Part shown: in pieces, positions 7,394-15,930 of the stretch
How the letters are laid out: each line of letters begins with the position of its first letter
Position numbering within the stretch: position 1 is the first letter of the stretch
From: Clostridium folliculivorans
Lineage (GTDB): Bacteria; Bacillota; Clostridia; Clostridiales; Clostridiaceae
Assembly (NCBI RefSeq): GCF_024341905.1
Contig: NZ_BQXY01000009.1
Span: 62,001 to 126,000, forward strand
Direction: 5' to 3'
Length of the DNA stretch: 64,000 bases
Position numbers and translations under genes: made by a program
The notes under the pieces: generated by a model
Seen by the model: only the letters and a program-made list of their open reading frames with translations
Databases searched by the model: none
What the model was told of the DNA's origin: nothing

Positions 7394-8092
7394 ATGATTG
7401 AGATAAAGGAATTATCAAAGGTTTATAGAATGGGGAAGGAAAAAGTAATAGCCTTAAATAAAGTGTCTTTTAACATTGAAGATGGGGAGTTTGTGGCTAT
7501 AGTTGGACCGTCTGGATCAGGTAAATCAACTTTGATGCATCTTGTAGGGGGACTGGATACTCCAACTAAGGGAAGTATAGAGGTTGATGGTAAGGACATT
7601 GCGAAACTTAAGGATAAAGATATGGCTAAATACAGAAATGAGAAGATAGGATTTGTATTTCAGGCCTTTAACTTAGAGAATACTCAAACTGCCTTAGAAA
7701 ATGTCATGATGCCTCTTATATTTTCTGGAGTAGGAAAGAAGGAAAGAAAAGAGAGAGCACTTAAAGCTTTAGAACTTGTTGGATTAAGTGACAAGGTTAA
7801 GCATAAACCTACTGAGATGTCTGGTGGTCAGAGACAAAGGGTTTCTATTGCTAGAGCTATAGTAAATAATCCTCAGATTATCTTTGCAGATGAGCCTACA
7901 GGTAACCTAGATTCTAAAACTGGTGAGAATATAATGAATTTATTCCAAGAGTTAAATGATAAGGGCTATACCATAATAATGGTTACACATAATCAGGTTG
8001 AAGCTCAAAAGGCAAAGAGAATGATCAAGATAATGGATGGTGTTATAACTGATGATTTGGTCACTGAAAGGGGAATAGAAAATGCGATTTAG
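7394..8092 (+). CDS. ABC transporter ATPase, MacB/LolD type
   Basis: A 232-residue nucleotide-binding subunit. Walker A GPSGSGKST is near residue 38, the Q-loop VFQAFNL follows, the signature is MSGGQRQRVSIARA, Walker B is IIFADEPTGNLDS and the H-loop is VTHN. The start at 7394 has GGGAGG seven bases upstream; the frame extends to 7352 without a ribosome site. It overlaps the first permease gene by 11 bp, showing translational coupling. With the two FtsX/MacB-type permeases it should form a mechanotransmission-type exporter that moves peptides, lipoproteins or drugs out of the membrane. The neighbouring two-component system suggests response to an envelope-acting agent. The substrate is unknown. 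Confidence 0.92.
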   Translation: MIEIKELSKVYRMGKEKVIALNKVSFNIEDGEFVAIVGPSGSGKSTLMHLVGGLDTPTKGSIEVDGKDIAKLKDKDMAKYRNEKIGFVFQAFNLENTQTALENVMMPLIFSGVGKKERKERALKALELVGLSDKVKHKPTEMSGGQRQRVSIARAIVNNPQIIFADEPTGNLDSKTGENIMNLFQELNDKGYTIIMVTHNQVEAQKAKRMIKIMDGVITDDLVTERGIENAI

Positions 8093-9404
8093 GGACAATA
8101 TAGGCATGGCCCTTCAGGACCTAAAAAGAAGAAAAGGAAGAACCTTTTTAACTTCATTAGGTATAGCTATCGGCACAATGTTAGTACTTATAATGGTAGG
8201 ACTTGGTTTTACCTTAAAGAATTTTATAGTTGATGCTATGAATGGAGAGTTAAGCTCTAAGGTTATTACTGTATCTTCTATAAAGAAAGATGCAGAAGAG
8301 TTAGATAATGTTGCAGATTACGAAGAATGGAATGAAAAGAATTTTAAAAAGATTGATAGCAGCATGTTAGACAAGTTCAGTGCTATAAGTGGTGTTAAAG
8401 AATTAAAGGCTTCTATGTCTACTATGGTGGAAAAGATTAAGATAAATGACAGTACAAAGGAAGGTGCTTTTAGCATACAAGGTTTTGATTTAAACCACTC
8501 AATATTCTTCCAAGATGAGATAGAAAACAAGAAGAAAGTTGAGAAGGATGATAATCTAAAAACTATAGTGAGCGGAAGTATATTAAATAAAGATTCTAAA
8601 GCAGAAGCTATTATAAGTGAAGATATGCTTTCTACTTTAGGTTTTAGCAAAGCTGAAGATGCTGTAGGTAAAAATATATCAATAATAGTTGATAAAGCTA
8701 AGGCTATCTCTATAAAACCTGTAGAGAAGAATCTAAAGATTGTTGGAGTTGTAAATAAAAAGTTATTACCTGGAAACAGTATAATAACCTCCTCTAAAGA
8801 TGCAGCTGAGATAATAGGTTTAACAAATTTAGTAGAAAACTACGAAAAAGAAAAGGGCTTTAGCTCTGTTCAGATTTCAGCAGATGAAATTAACAATGTT
8901 GAAAAAGTAAAAAATGCAGTACTTGCAGAAGGATACCAAGCAGTTTCTAATCAAGATATGATAAAAGAGATAACTAAGGCTTTTGACAATATAAGCTTAG
9001 CTTTATCAGTACTAGGAATAATAGTATTATTTGTTGCTGCCTTAGGTATAGTCAATACAATGGTAATGGCAATATACGAAAGAACTAGAAGTATTGGAGT
9101 AATGAAATCTGTAGGAGCAAACAATTTGAGCATAAGAAATATATTCTTAGTTCAATCAGGAACCATAGGCTTTTTAGGTGGAATTACTGGTATTGTTCTA
9201 AGTCTAGGAATATTTAAGATAATAGAGTTTGGGTTGGAAGCTTATTTGAAATCTAAGGAAATAAGTATGAGTTTGAATTTTAGCATACCACTATGGCTGA
9301 TAGGTGCTACTTTAGGCTTCTCTATCATTATTGCAGTGTTAGCAGGATTATACCCAGCTATGAGAGCATCAAGATTAGATCCTATCGATGCACTTAAGGG
9401 TTAG
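8082..9404 (+). CDS. MacB/FtsX-type ABC permease (first)
   Basis: This 440-residue membrane protein has one N-terminal helix (about residues 20-42), a large extracytoplasmic domain (about 45-290) and three C-terminal helices beginning ISLALSVLGIIVLFVAALGIVNTM. This is the MacB/FtsX topology. The C-terminal cytoplasmic motif ERTRSIGVMKSVGA contacts the ATPase. It overlaps the ATPase gene and is 13 bp before the second permease, which has the same plan but a different outer domain, so the pair probably forms a heterodimer. Confidence 0.9.
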   Translation: MRFRDNIGMALQDLKRRKGRTFLTSLGIAIGTMLVLIMVGLGFTLKNFIVDAMNGELSSKVITVSSIKKDAEELDNVADYEEWNEKNFKKIDSSMLDKFSAISGVKELKASMSTMVEKIKINDSTKEGAFSIQGFDLNHSIFFQDEIENKKKVEKDDNLKTIVSGSILNKDSKAEAIISEDMLSTLGFSKAEDAVGKNISIIVDKAKAISIKPVEKNLKIVGVVNKKLLPGNSIITSSKDAAEIIGLTNLVENYEKEKGFSSVQISADEINNVEKVKNAVLAEGYQAVSNQDMIKEITKAFDNISLALSVLGIIVLFVAALGIVNTMVMAIYERTRSIGVMKSVGANNLSIRNIFLVQSGTIGFLGGITGIVLSLGIFKIIEFGLEAYLKSKEISMSLNFSIPLWLIGATLGFSIIIAVLAGLYPAMRASRLDPIDALKG

Positions 9405-9417
9405 GAGGGGAAGATAA

Positions 9418-10725
9418 ATGAAACTATCAGATGGTTTTTCAATGGCAGTAAATGATATAAGAAAAAGAAAGATTAGAACTGTTTTAACAGTAGTAGCTTT
9501 ATCAGTTGGAAGTTTTTTAATGGTTACTATGATGGGTGTAGGAGATTCGATTAATAAAGGAGCTTCTAATTTATTTTCAAGTTTTGGAGATACGAAGCAG
9601 ATTAGTGTGCAACCAGAGAAATATGATAAGGTGTCTTCTCCAGTAAATGTTACAGTGAATACAGGAAATAGTAGTACCTCAACAACTACTGAAAAGAAAG
9701 AAGATAAATTTAAGAAAATTGATAAAGATACTTTAACAAAAATGTCAAAGCTTGATGGTGTTGATAAGCTTTATGCTTACATTAACTCACAAATAACTGG
9801 TGTTGATATTGAAGGAAACAGCGGTATAAAGAAGAAGAGTACTAATATAGTTGGAATGTCTTTTGATTTTGATTACAAAACTGATAATGAAATAACTTAT
9901 GGAAATGAACTTTCTGGAAAGAATGATGAGGTTGTTGTAGGCGAAAAGTATCTAAGCAAGATAGGAATAACAGATTATAAATCGGTTATAGGTAAAAAGA
10001 TAACACTAAAAGTTGAGTTCCCTAAGATTAATGGAGTGGAGATTAAGAAACCTTATGCTATTGATGGAAAGGTTGTTGGAGTAGCTAAAGGTAAAAGTGA
10101 TTTTGGAAATGAAATCCTAGCTTCAGATGACCTGGTAAATAAAATCCAAGGTTATTATGAAGATAAAGATAACTACTTAAGTGAAAAAGGGTATTCAGGT
10201 GTAGCTTTGATGGCTAAGAATGAAGACGGCGTAAAGCCTATCACTGATAAGATAAGAAAAGATTTAGGTTATTCTGCGTCTAATATGGTGGAGATGCTAG
10301 ATATGGTAAATTCTATGACTAAGGTTGTAAAGAGTATACTTTCGGTAGCTGGTATTATAGTGCTTCTTGTTGCAAGCTTAGGACTTATAAATACCATGAC
10401 AATGACTATTCAGGAAAAGAAAAAATCCATTGGAGTTATGAAGGCCGTAGGAGCTTCAAAGAATCAAATACGTTATATATTTATATTCCAATGTTTAGTT
10501 TTAGGACTACTAGGAGGCTTAGTTGGATGCTTATCATCCTCAGCAGCAATATACGGAATAAACTTATATATGAAGTCAGTGGCAAGCACCTTAACCTTAA
10601 CTTTAAACATCAATAATGTTTTAATAGCACTTGGAGTATCAGTTGTTGTTGCATTCTTTGCAGGGATAATACCAGCAGGTAGGGCTGCGAAGTTAAATGT
10701 AGTAGAGATATTAAGTTATGAGTAG
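9418..10725 (+). CDS. MacB/FtsX-type ABC permease (second)
   Basis: This 435-residue paralogue of the preceding permease has a first helix near residues 22-44, then an extracytoplasmic domain with a Ser/Thr-rich stretch (NTGNSSTSTTTEKKEDK) and three C-terminal helices. The ATPase-facing motif is QEKKKSIGVMKAVGASKNQI. GGAGGGGAAG precedes the ATG. A terminator at 10809 closes the operon before the regulatory genes. The low-complexity linker in the outer domain is absent from its partner. Confidence 0.9.
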   Translation: MKLSDGFSMAVNDIRKRKIRTVLTVVALSVGSFLMVTMMGVGDSINKGASNLFSSFGDTKQISVQPEKYDKVSSPVNVTVNTGNSSTSTTTEKKEDKFKKIDKDTLTKMSKLDGVDKLYAYINSQITGVDIEGNSGIKKKSTNIVGMSFDFDYKTDNEITYGNELSGKNDEVVVGEKYLSKIGITDYKSVIGKKITLKVEFPKINGVEIKKPYAIDGKVVGVAKGKSDFGNEILASDDLVNKIQGYYEDKDNYLSEKGYSGVALMAKNEDGVKPITDKIRKDLGYSASNMVEMLDMVNSMTKVVKSILSVAGIIVLLVASLGLINTMTMTIQEKKKSIGVMKAVGASKNQIRYIFIFQCLVLGLLGGLVGCLSSSAAIYGINLYMKSVASTLTLTLNINNVLIALGVSVVVAFFAGIIPAGRAAKLNVVEILSYE

Positions 10726-10808
10726 TAGGATTTTATTTAAAGTAATCATGTGACATTGTGGATAATAGCACAATTTTATGTGAAACAATTATAATAAATC
10801 ATAGATAG

Positions 10809-10839
10809 TTTGCTTCACCTTTAGGTGGAGCAAATTTTT
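10809..10839 (+). terminator. Terminator after the ABC exporter genes
   Basis: TTTGCTTCACCT (10809-10820) pairs with AGGTGGAGCAAA (10823-10834) with one G-U pair and is followed by TTTTTC. It separates exporter genes from the two-component genes. Confidence 0.8.
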
Positions 10840-10941
10840 CTTGTGCCTAAGACCTCAGTAAATTATAATATTTCTATAACTAGAAAAAAATGTATAGTAA
10901 TAATTAAATTGGATTACTATAAATCTAATTTGGGGGTATTT

Positions 10942-11655
10942 ATGGCAAAGAACATATTAATTGCTGATGATGAAGTTGAGATAGTTGAGTTGGTAGAACT
11001 TTATCTTGAGAAAGAAAACTACAACATAATAAAATGTTTCAACGGAATAGATGCATGGAATATTATGTGCGAAAAGAATATTGATTTGGCTATATTCGAT
11101 ATAATGATGCCAGGTATTGACGGATATCAGCTTATAAAAAAGGCAAGGGAAAAACTTAATATTCCAATAATATTAATATCTGCAAAAAGTGACTTTAGTG
11201 ATAAGATACTTGGACTTGGACTCGGAGCAGATGACTATGTAACTAAGCCTTTTAATCCACTTGAACTAATTGCTAGAGTTCAAGCACAACTTAGAAGGTA
11301 TTATCTTCTAAAAGGCGATAATGATAATGGTCAGAAGACAGAAAGAATAGTATATGGTGATATAGAACTTGATGAAGAAAGCTGTGAAGCTTTTAAAGGT
11401 GGTAAACTTTTAGAACTTACATCAACTGAGTACAAGATACTTAGTCTTTTCATAAAAAATATCGATAAGGTATTCACAAAGAAACAAATATTTGAAACTG
11501 TATGGGAAGAAGTATACTACGGTGATGACAATACCATAATGGTTCATATAAGTAACCTTAGAGATAAGATTGAAGATAATCCTAAAAAACCAGAATATCT
11601 AAAGACTGTGAGAGGATTAGGGTACAAGTTTACTGGAAAGTCAAAGGTGGACTAG
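10942..11655 (+). CDS. OmpR/PhoB-family response regulator
   Basis: A protein of 237 residues from the ATG at 10942, which has GGGGG five bases upstream; an in-frame upstream extension to 10825 crosses a terminator and is rejected. The receiver domain has acidic residues DDE near position 9, phospho-acceptor Asp in IFDIMMPGIDGY, and the conserved SAK and KPF motifs. The C-terminal winged helix contains LTSTEYKILSLF and ends TVRGLGYKFTGK. Its stop is directly followed by the kinase start. It likely binds the 11-bp direct repeats before the exporter operon. Confidence 0.93.
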   Translation: MAKNILIADDEVEIVELVELYLEKENYNIIKCFNGIDAWNIMCEKNIDLAIFDIMMPGIDGYQLIKKAREKLNIPIILISAKSDFSDKILGLGLGADDYVTKPFNPLELIARVQAQLRRYYLLKGDNDNGQKTERIVYGDIELDEESCEAFKGGKLLELTSTEYKILSLFIKNIDKVFTKKQIFETVWEEVYYGDDNTIMVHISNLRDKIEDNPKKPEYLKTVRGLGYKFTGKSKVD

Positions 11656-13113
11656 ATGAAAACAATTAAGAGAAAAAGAAAACCTAAGAGTATATACCTA
11701 AAAATAATGTTGGGATATTTTATATTTGGAGTTGTAACAATAGTTCTTCTTTTTACTCTTATAATAGCACTTGCTTTTTTTACTCTATTTTCAGCAAGGA
11801 GACATAATGAAAATGATTTTCCAAAGTCTACAGCAAAGGCTATTGTATGCAGTGATTATAAGAAGATTGATTCAGCCTACATAGAGAAAAATGGCGGATG
11901 GGTAGAGATACTGAAGGATAATAAAGTTGTTTTTGTAAAAGGAGATAAGAAGGATAATATAAATGAATACACAGAAGATCAACTTATTAATTATACTTCT
12001 ACTGATTTAAAATCAAGCTTTGATTTTAACAGAGTAACTTACTCAGCTGCAGCCTTTAAAGGGCAGGATGGTAATAACTATATTTGTCTTGTTAAGTTTC
12101 CGCCGAAAAATGGTGAGATGACATTCGGAGGTCAGATGAGTGGTTCTCCACTTGAAAAGGAAATAGAAATGTTTACGACCTCAATCTTTAGTGGAGCGGC
12201 ACTTATACTTTTAATTATAATGTTTATACTTAGTAAGATAGTTGCAAAGCAGATAAGTAATCCTATTAAACATATAGTGAAAGGTATACAGACTATAAGT
12301 ACTGGTGAGTATGATTATAGAATTAAGTGCAAAGCTGATAGTGAACTTGCTATGATAAGAGATGCACTTAATGACATGTCTAAAAGAATACAAGAGGCTG
12401 AAGCTCAGAAAAAACTTGCCGAAGAAAGTAAGCGGATGATTATAGCTGATATTTCTCATGATTTAAAAACGCCAATAACATCTATTCAGGGATATGCAAG
12501 AGCTTTAAATGATGGGCTTGTTGTAGAGGAGGAAAAGAAGAAAAAGTACTTAAATTATATATACGAAAAATCTAACAGGATGAACTATTTAATAGATGAG
12601 CTGTTTACTTTTTCAAAGATGGATACTCCATCATATAAACTTAACCTGGTAGAAGGGGATTTAGCTAATTTCTTTAGAGAAAACATAATAGGATTTATTC
12701 CTGATTTTGAAAAGTGCAATTTTAATTATAATGTGGACGTAAGAGATGAGTATATAAGGTATAGATTTGATAGAGATGAGCTGTACCGCGCCATATCAAA
12801 TATAATAATAAATGCATTGAAGTATAATCCTCCAGGTACATCTTTAAACTTCTTTTTGATAAAAGAAGAAGATAGGATAACTATGTCTATAGAAGATGAT
12901 GGAATTGGAATATCAGAAGAAGTTAGAAAGACTATCTTTAATGAATTTACAAGAGGAGATAGTGCTAGAAGGTCTGATGGAGGAAGTGGTCTAGGAATGG
13001 CCATTACTAAAAAGGTTATAGAACTCCATGGAGGAAATATAGGAATAGAAAGTGAACTTGGAAAAGGAACCAAATTTATAATTAATCTCCCAACTATTAA
13101 TTATAATAATTAA
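11656..13113 (+). CDS. Membrane sensor histidine kinase (HAMP, HisKA, HATPase)
   Basis: This 485-residue kinase has transmembrane helices near residues 15-45 and 175-200 with an extracytoplasmic sensor between. A HAMP linker follows (KIVAKQISNPIKHIV onward), then the phosphorylated His in ADISHDLKTPITSIQGY near residue 270, and the ATPase domain with N-box NALKYNPPG, DDGIGISEE and GGSGLGMAI. It begins on the base after the regulator stop. Partner of the regulator at 10942, and by position of the ABC exporter. The ligand is unknown. Confidence 0.93.
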   Translation: MKTIKRKRKPKSIYLKIMLGYFIFGVVTIVLLFTLIIALAFFTLFSARRHNENDFPKSTAKAIVCSDYKKIDSAYIEKNGGWVEILKDNKVVFVKGDKKDNINEYTEDQLINYTSTDLKSSFDFNRVTYSAAAFKGQDGNNYICLVKFPPKNGEMTFGGQMSGSPLEKEIEMFTTSIFSGAALILLIIMFILSKIVAKQISNPIKHIVKGIQTISTGEYDYRIKCKADSELAMIRDALNDMSKRIQEAEAQKKLAEESKRMIIADISHDLKTPITSIQGYARALNDGLVVEEEKKKKYLNYIYEKSNRMNYLIDELFTFSKMDTPSYKLNLVEGDLANFFRENIIGFIPDFEKCNFNYNVDVRDEYIRYRFDRDELYRAISNIIINALKYNPPGTSLNFFLIKEEDRITMSIEDDGIGISEEVRKTIFNEFTRGDSARRSDGGSGLGMAITKKVIELHGGNIGIESELGKGTKFIINLPTINYNN

Positions 13114-13136
13114 ACTTGATATAGTGATTAAATACA

Positions 13137-13173
13137 TTAGAAAACAGTGATCAATATGATCACTGTTTTCTAA
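13137..13173. terminator. Terminator after the kinase gene
   Basis: TTAGAAAACAGTGATCA (13137-13153) and TGATCACTGTTTTCTAA (13157-13173) form a perfect 17-bp stem with a 3-nt loop. Confidence 0.8.
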
Positions 13174-13205
13174 ATTAATAGGAAAATTAAAAAAATCAGA
13201 CGTAC

Positions 13206-13243
13206 AAAAAAACCACTAAAGAAATACACTTCAGTGGTTTTTT
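13206..13243 (-). terminator. Terminator of the aldolase gene
   Basis: On the minus strand AAAAAACCACT pairs with AGTGGTTTTTTT, giving a stem ending in a T-run a few bases after the fba stop. Confidence 0.85.
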
Positions 13244-13246
13244 ATA

Positions 13247-14113
13247 TTAAGCTTGGTTAACTGAACCGAAAAGTTCCATCTTTTCTTTAACTGTAGCTTT
13301 TATAGCTTCGAATCCTGGTCCTAAAAGTTTACGTGGGTCAAAGCCCTTTCCTTGTAGGTCTTTACCAGACTCTATATACTTACGAGTAGCTTCAGCAAAT
13401 GATAATTGACATTCAGTGTTAACATTTATCTTTGCAACTCCTAAAGATATAGCTTTTTTAATCATTTCTGCAGGAATACCTGTACCACCGTGTAGAACTA
13501 GTGGAACGTCACCTGTAACATCATTGATTTGGCTTAATGCATCGAAAGCTAATCCCTTCCAGTTTGCAGGGTATTTTCCGTGGATATTACCGATACCAGC
13601 AGCAAGCATTGTTACTCCTAGATCAGATATTTGCTTACATTCGTTTGGATCAGCGATTTCTCCTGCTCCAACAACTCCGTCTTCTTCTCCACCAATTGAA
13701 CCAACTTCAGCTTCTAATGAAAGACCTTTTTCACTAGTTACTTTTACTAATTCAGTTGTTTTTGCTATATTTTCATCTATTGCATAGTGTGAACCATCAA
13801 ACATGATTGATGAGAACCCAGCTTCCATTGCTTTGTAAGCTCCTTCATAGCTACCGTGGTCTAAGTGTAATGCTACTGGAACAGTTATCTTTAAGTCTTC
13901 TAATAATCCATTAACCATTCCTACAACAGTCTTATATCCGCCCATGTACTTTCCAGCACCTTCAGATACACCAAGGATTACTGGTGAATTATTTTCTTGA
14001 GCAGTTAATAGTATAGCCTTAGTCCATTCTAAGTTGTTGATGTTGAATTGACCAACAGCGTATTTCCCATCTCTAGCTTTATTTAACATTTCTTTAGCAC
14101 TTACTAATGACAT
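13247..14113 (-). CDS. fba: Class II fructose-1,6-bisphosphate aldolase
   Basis: This 288-residue cytoplasmic zinc enzyme of glycolysis and gluconeogenesis cleaves fructose-1,6-bisphosphate to dihydroxyacetone phosphate and glyceraldehyde-3-phosphate. Class II marks are HLDHGSYEGAYKAMEAGFSSIMFDGSH (zinc His and catalytic Asp, residues 83-109), EAEVGSIGGEEDG, GNIHGKY and the phosphate-binding segments LHGGTGIP and KINVNTECQ. Codon use is well adapted, as expected for a highly expressed gene. A single-gene unit: its own promoter, a structured leader and a terminator are visible. The closely related tagatose-bisphosphate aldolases are the only realistic alternative. Confidence 0.93.
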   Translation of the reverse strand: MSLVSAKEMLNKARDGKYAVGQFNINNLEWTKAILLTAQENNSPVILGVSEGAGKYMGGYKTVVGMVNGLLEDLKITVPVALHLDHGSYEGAYKAMEAGFSSIMFDGSHYAIDENIAKTTELVKVTSEKGLSLEAEVGSIGGEEDGVVGAGEIADPNECKQISDLGVTMLAAGIGNIHGKYPANWKGLAFDALSQINDVTGDVPLVLHGGTGIPAEMIKKAISLGVAKINVNTECQLSFAEATRKYIESGKDLQGKGFDPRKLLGPGFEAIKATVKEKMELFGSVNQA

Positions 14114-14152
14114 GTTTATACCACCTTTCTTCTCTATAAAAAATCATATGGT

Positions 14153-14203
14153 AAGGGACTTTACGAGTCCCAGTGGGACTGTTTATCCCTTGATTACATT
14201 ATA
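14153..14203 (-). promoter_or_regulatory. fba promoter -10 and 5'-leader hairpins
   Basis: On the minus strand a TATAAT lies at 14203-14198. The transcript would start close to AAGGGA (minus strand, near 14190), which can pair with TCCCTT at 14158-14153. Inside are AGTCCCACTGGGACT (14180-14166) and a second, competing pairing between AGTCCC-type and GGGACT-type segments. The structure sits at the very 5' end, so an mRNA-stabilising stem is the simplest view; no riboswitch class is recognised. Confidence 0.45.
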
Positions 14204-14249
14204 TACTATTATCTTTATATTTTCTACCAGAAAATAATAAAAAATAATT

Positions 14250-14630
14250 TTAAAATATATTTTGTATACTAGGTGTCTGAAGAGCTTTTATTGCCTTGGT
14301 AGAGTACTTTATAAGATGTATACTTGAAAGAGCCTCGGATTTATCTTTATATTTGCTATACTGAGAGAGTTTAAGTGCTTCATTTATCAATAGGTCACCG
14401 TCTTGATGATTTATATAAACTGAAAGAGGCTCGAAACTTTCCTCTATGTATTCTTTAAGTTCAACTGAGAGTTTATATGAATCATCCCAATCATCTTTTT
14501 GAAGGCTTTTTTCAAGAACGGTACACTTTTCATTTATTACATCACATATTTTTATGAGATTACCGTGAGAATAAATAATAAAACCTAAGAGGCATAAAAA
14601 AATAAAAAGTGACGTAAGTGTATTTTTCAT
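14250..14630 (-). CDS. DUF4363-family protein
   Basis: A 126-residue protein with one N-terminal hydrophobic helix (residues 5-22) that could be a signal anchor, followed by a helical extracytoplasmic domain (LEKSLQKDDWDDSYKLSVELKEYIEE). It matches the DUF4363 family, which in clostridia sits next to DUF421 proteins as here. The start overlaps the end of the DUF421 gene by four bases, so the two are made together. No function has been established. Confidence 0.8.
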   Translation of the reverse strand: MKNTLTSLFIFLCLLGFIIYSHGNLIKICDVINEKCTVLEKSLQKDDWDDSYKLSVELKEYIEESFEPLSVYINHQDGDLLINEALKLSQYSKYKDKSEALSSIHLIKYSTKAIKALQTPSIQNIF

Positions 14631-15328
14631 AAGTCATCATCTCCAAAATCAATGATATCATCTTTCTTTTGAAGAAAAAATTGCGAATTTGAATCAATCA
14701 TAGCTATATAGACATTTTTTATATCTTCTACATTATTCTTTTTTAACATTTTATCAAGCCAAGAAAAGTCTTTATTGGCTCTTTGGAGCGCCTTTTTATC
14801 CAGCTTTCCATTAATAACTAGAACGAACGGCAGTTTGTCCTCTTCTCCATCTACTTTTACATCTTCTTTTGTAGCAGGAGATAATGCTTTTTTGGGAATA
14901 ACCGAAACCTGCCCATTATTCTCTAATATAGCATACTGGATATCTTTAATATTAAAGTATCCACTAAGTCTGAGCTCTTCCATAAGATCGTCTATATTTA
15001 TTCTCTGGCTTATAAGTGATTTAAAATTTACTTTACCTTCTTTTATAAGTACACAAGGAGTACCATCTATAACCTTCCTAGCTATTTTGCTCTTAAGTTG
15101 TATTTCAGATAAAAGAGTTTTCAACATTAGTAATGTTATTATTGGTATAACTCCTAAAAGAAGTGGCAGCCTAGTATCCTGCATAGGTAATGCAGCAAGG
15201 TCTGATATCATCATGGTTATTACAAATTCATAAGGTTGAAGTTCACCTATTTGTCTTTTTCCCATAAGTCTCATAACTAAAACCACCACAGAGTAAAGTA
15301 TTACTGTCCTTATAAGTACTATTAGCAA
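14627..15328 (-). CDS. DUF421 (YetF/YrbG-type) membrane protein
   Basis: This 233-residue protein has about three N-terminal membrane helices and a soluble alpha/beta domain. The signature segments are RLMGKRQIGELQPYEFVITMMISDLAA and DGTPCVLIKEGKVN. The start is TTG at 15328, preceded by GAGAGGTGAT. Bacillus homologues (YetF, YrbG) are linked to spore or germination membranes; direct biochemical function is unknown. Forms a two-gene unit with DUF4363. Confidence 0.85.
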   Translation of the reverse strand: MLIVLIRTVILYSVVVLVMRLMGKRQIGELQPYEFVITMMISDLAALPMQDTRLPLLLGVIPIITLLMLKTLLSEIQLKSKIARKVIDGTPCVLIKEGKVNFKSLISQRINIDDLMEELRLSGYFNIKDIQYAILENNGQVSVIPKKALSPATKEDVKVDGEEDKLPFVLVINGKLDKKALQRANKDFSWLDKMLKKNNVEDIKNVYIAMIDSNSQFFLQKKDDIIDFGDDDL

Positions 15329-15468
15329 TTAAATCACCTCTCCAAAGTTATAGTTTGTTATACTAGTTTAAATTATTCAAATATTAGGATTTTTTTAAAT
15401 TTAAAGATGTATAATATTATTAGAAAAATATTATTTTGAAATGATATTGAAACTTTTAAAGCAACGTG

Positions 15469-15848
15469 TTGAAATTAAGAGGTCAGCCATCCAATGCTTT
15501 AATGAGCTTGCGCAAAGAATTAATATGATTTTGTCATATTCCATGACTAAAACTGTAAACTCACTACGTTCGAACAGTACAGTTTTACTCTTTAGTAATC
15601 CATGCTTTTTATAAGTCTTTCATATTTTAGATATTATGAAACTAAAAAGGTTGTTTATATAAAGAGTAAAAAGTGAGCATATATCGCCTGCCAGAATTTC
15701 TTCACATACGTTCAGAAAAGGCAGATGCGTAAAAAAATCACTAATAAAGAACGATTAGCGATTTTTTAGATCCATTCCATCTGAAAAAATCATTTAATTC
15801 TAATAGCTCGCTCATATAGCATCTCCTGTCTAACCACTTAATTTCAAT
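15469..15848. repeat. Family A palindromic repeat, copy A5, with nested C-containing insertion
   Basis: The ends TTGAAATTAAGAGGTCAG and CTAACCACTTAATTTCAA pair. The A core AACTCACTACGTTCGAACA is kept near 15560. From about 15587 to 15770 a second element is inserted: an AT-rich unit with arms CTCTTTA and TAAAGAG, followed by a complete family C unit (GCCTGCCAGAATTTCTTC, ACGTTCAGAAAAGGCAGATG). The interrupting unit is at the same position as in A6. Confidence 0.78.
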
Positions 15849-15930
15849 AATATTTTTAAACATAGCTTGAATAAAAAGATATAAATTAAGCTTCTTAAAT
15901 AAAATTGAAAGTTCTAGGAGTGGATACGTG

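Noticed and set aside
13416..13787. Open frames antisense to fba
   Set aside because: Opposite-strand shadows of a highly expressed, strongly codon-biased gene; no ribosome site and no known protein.
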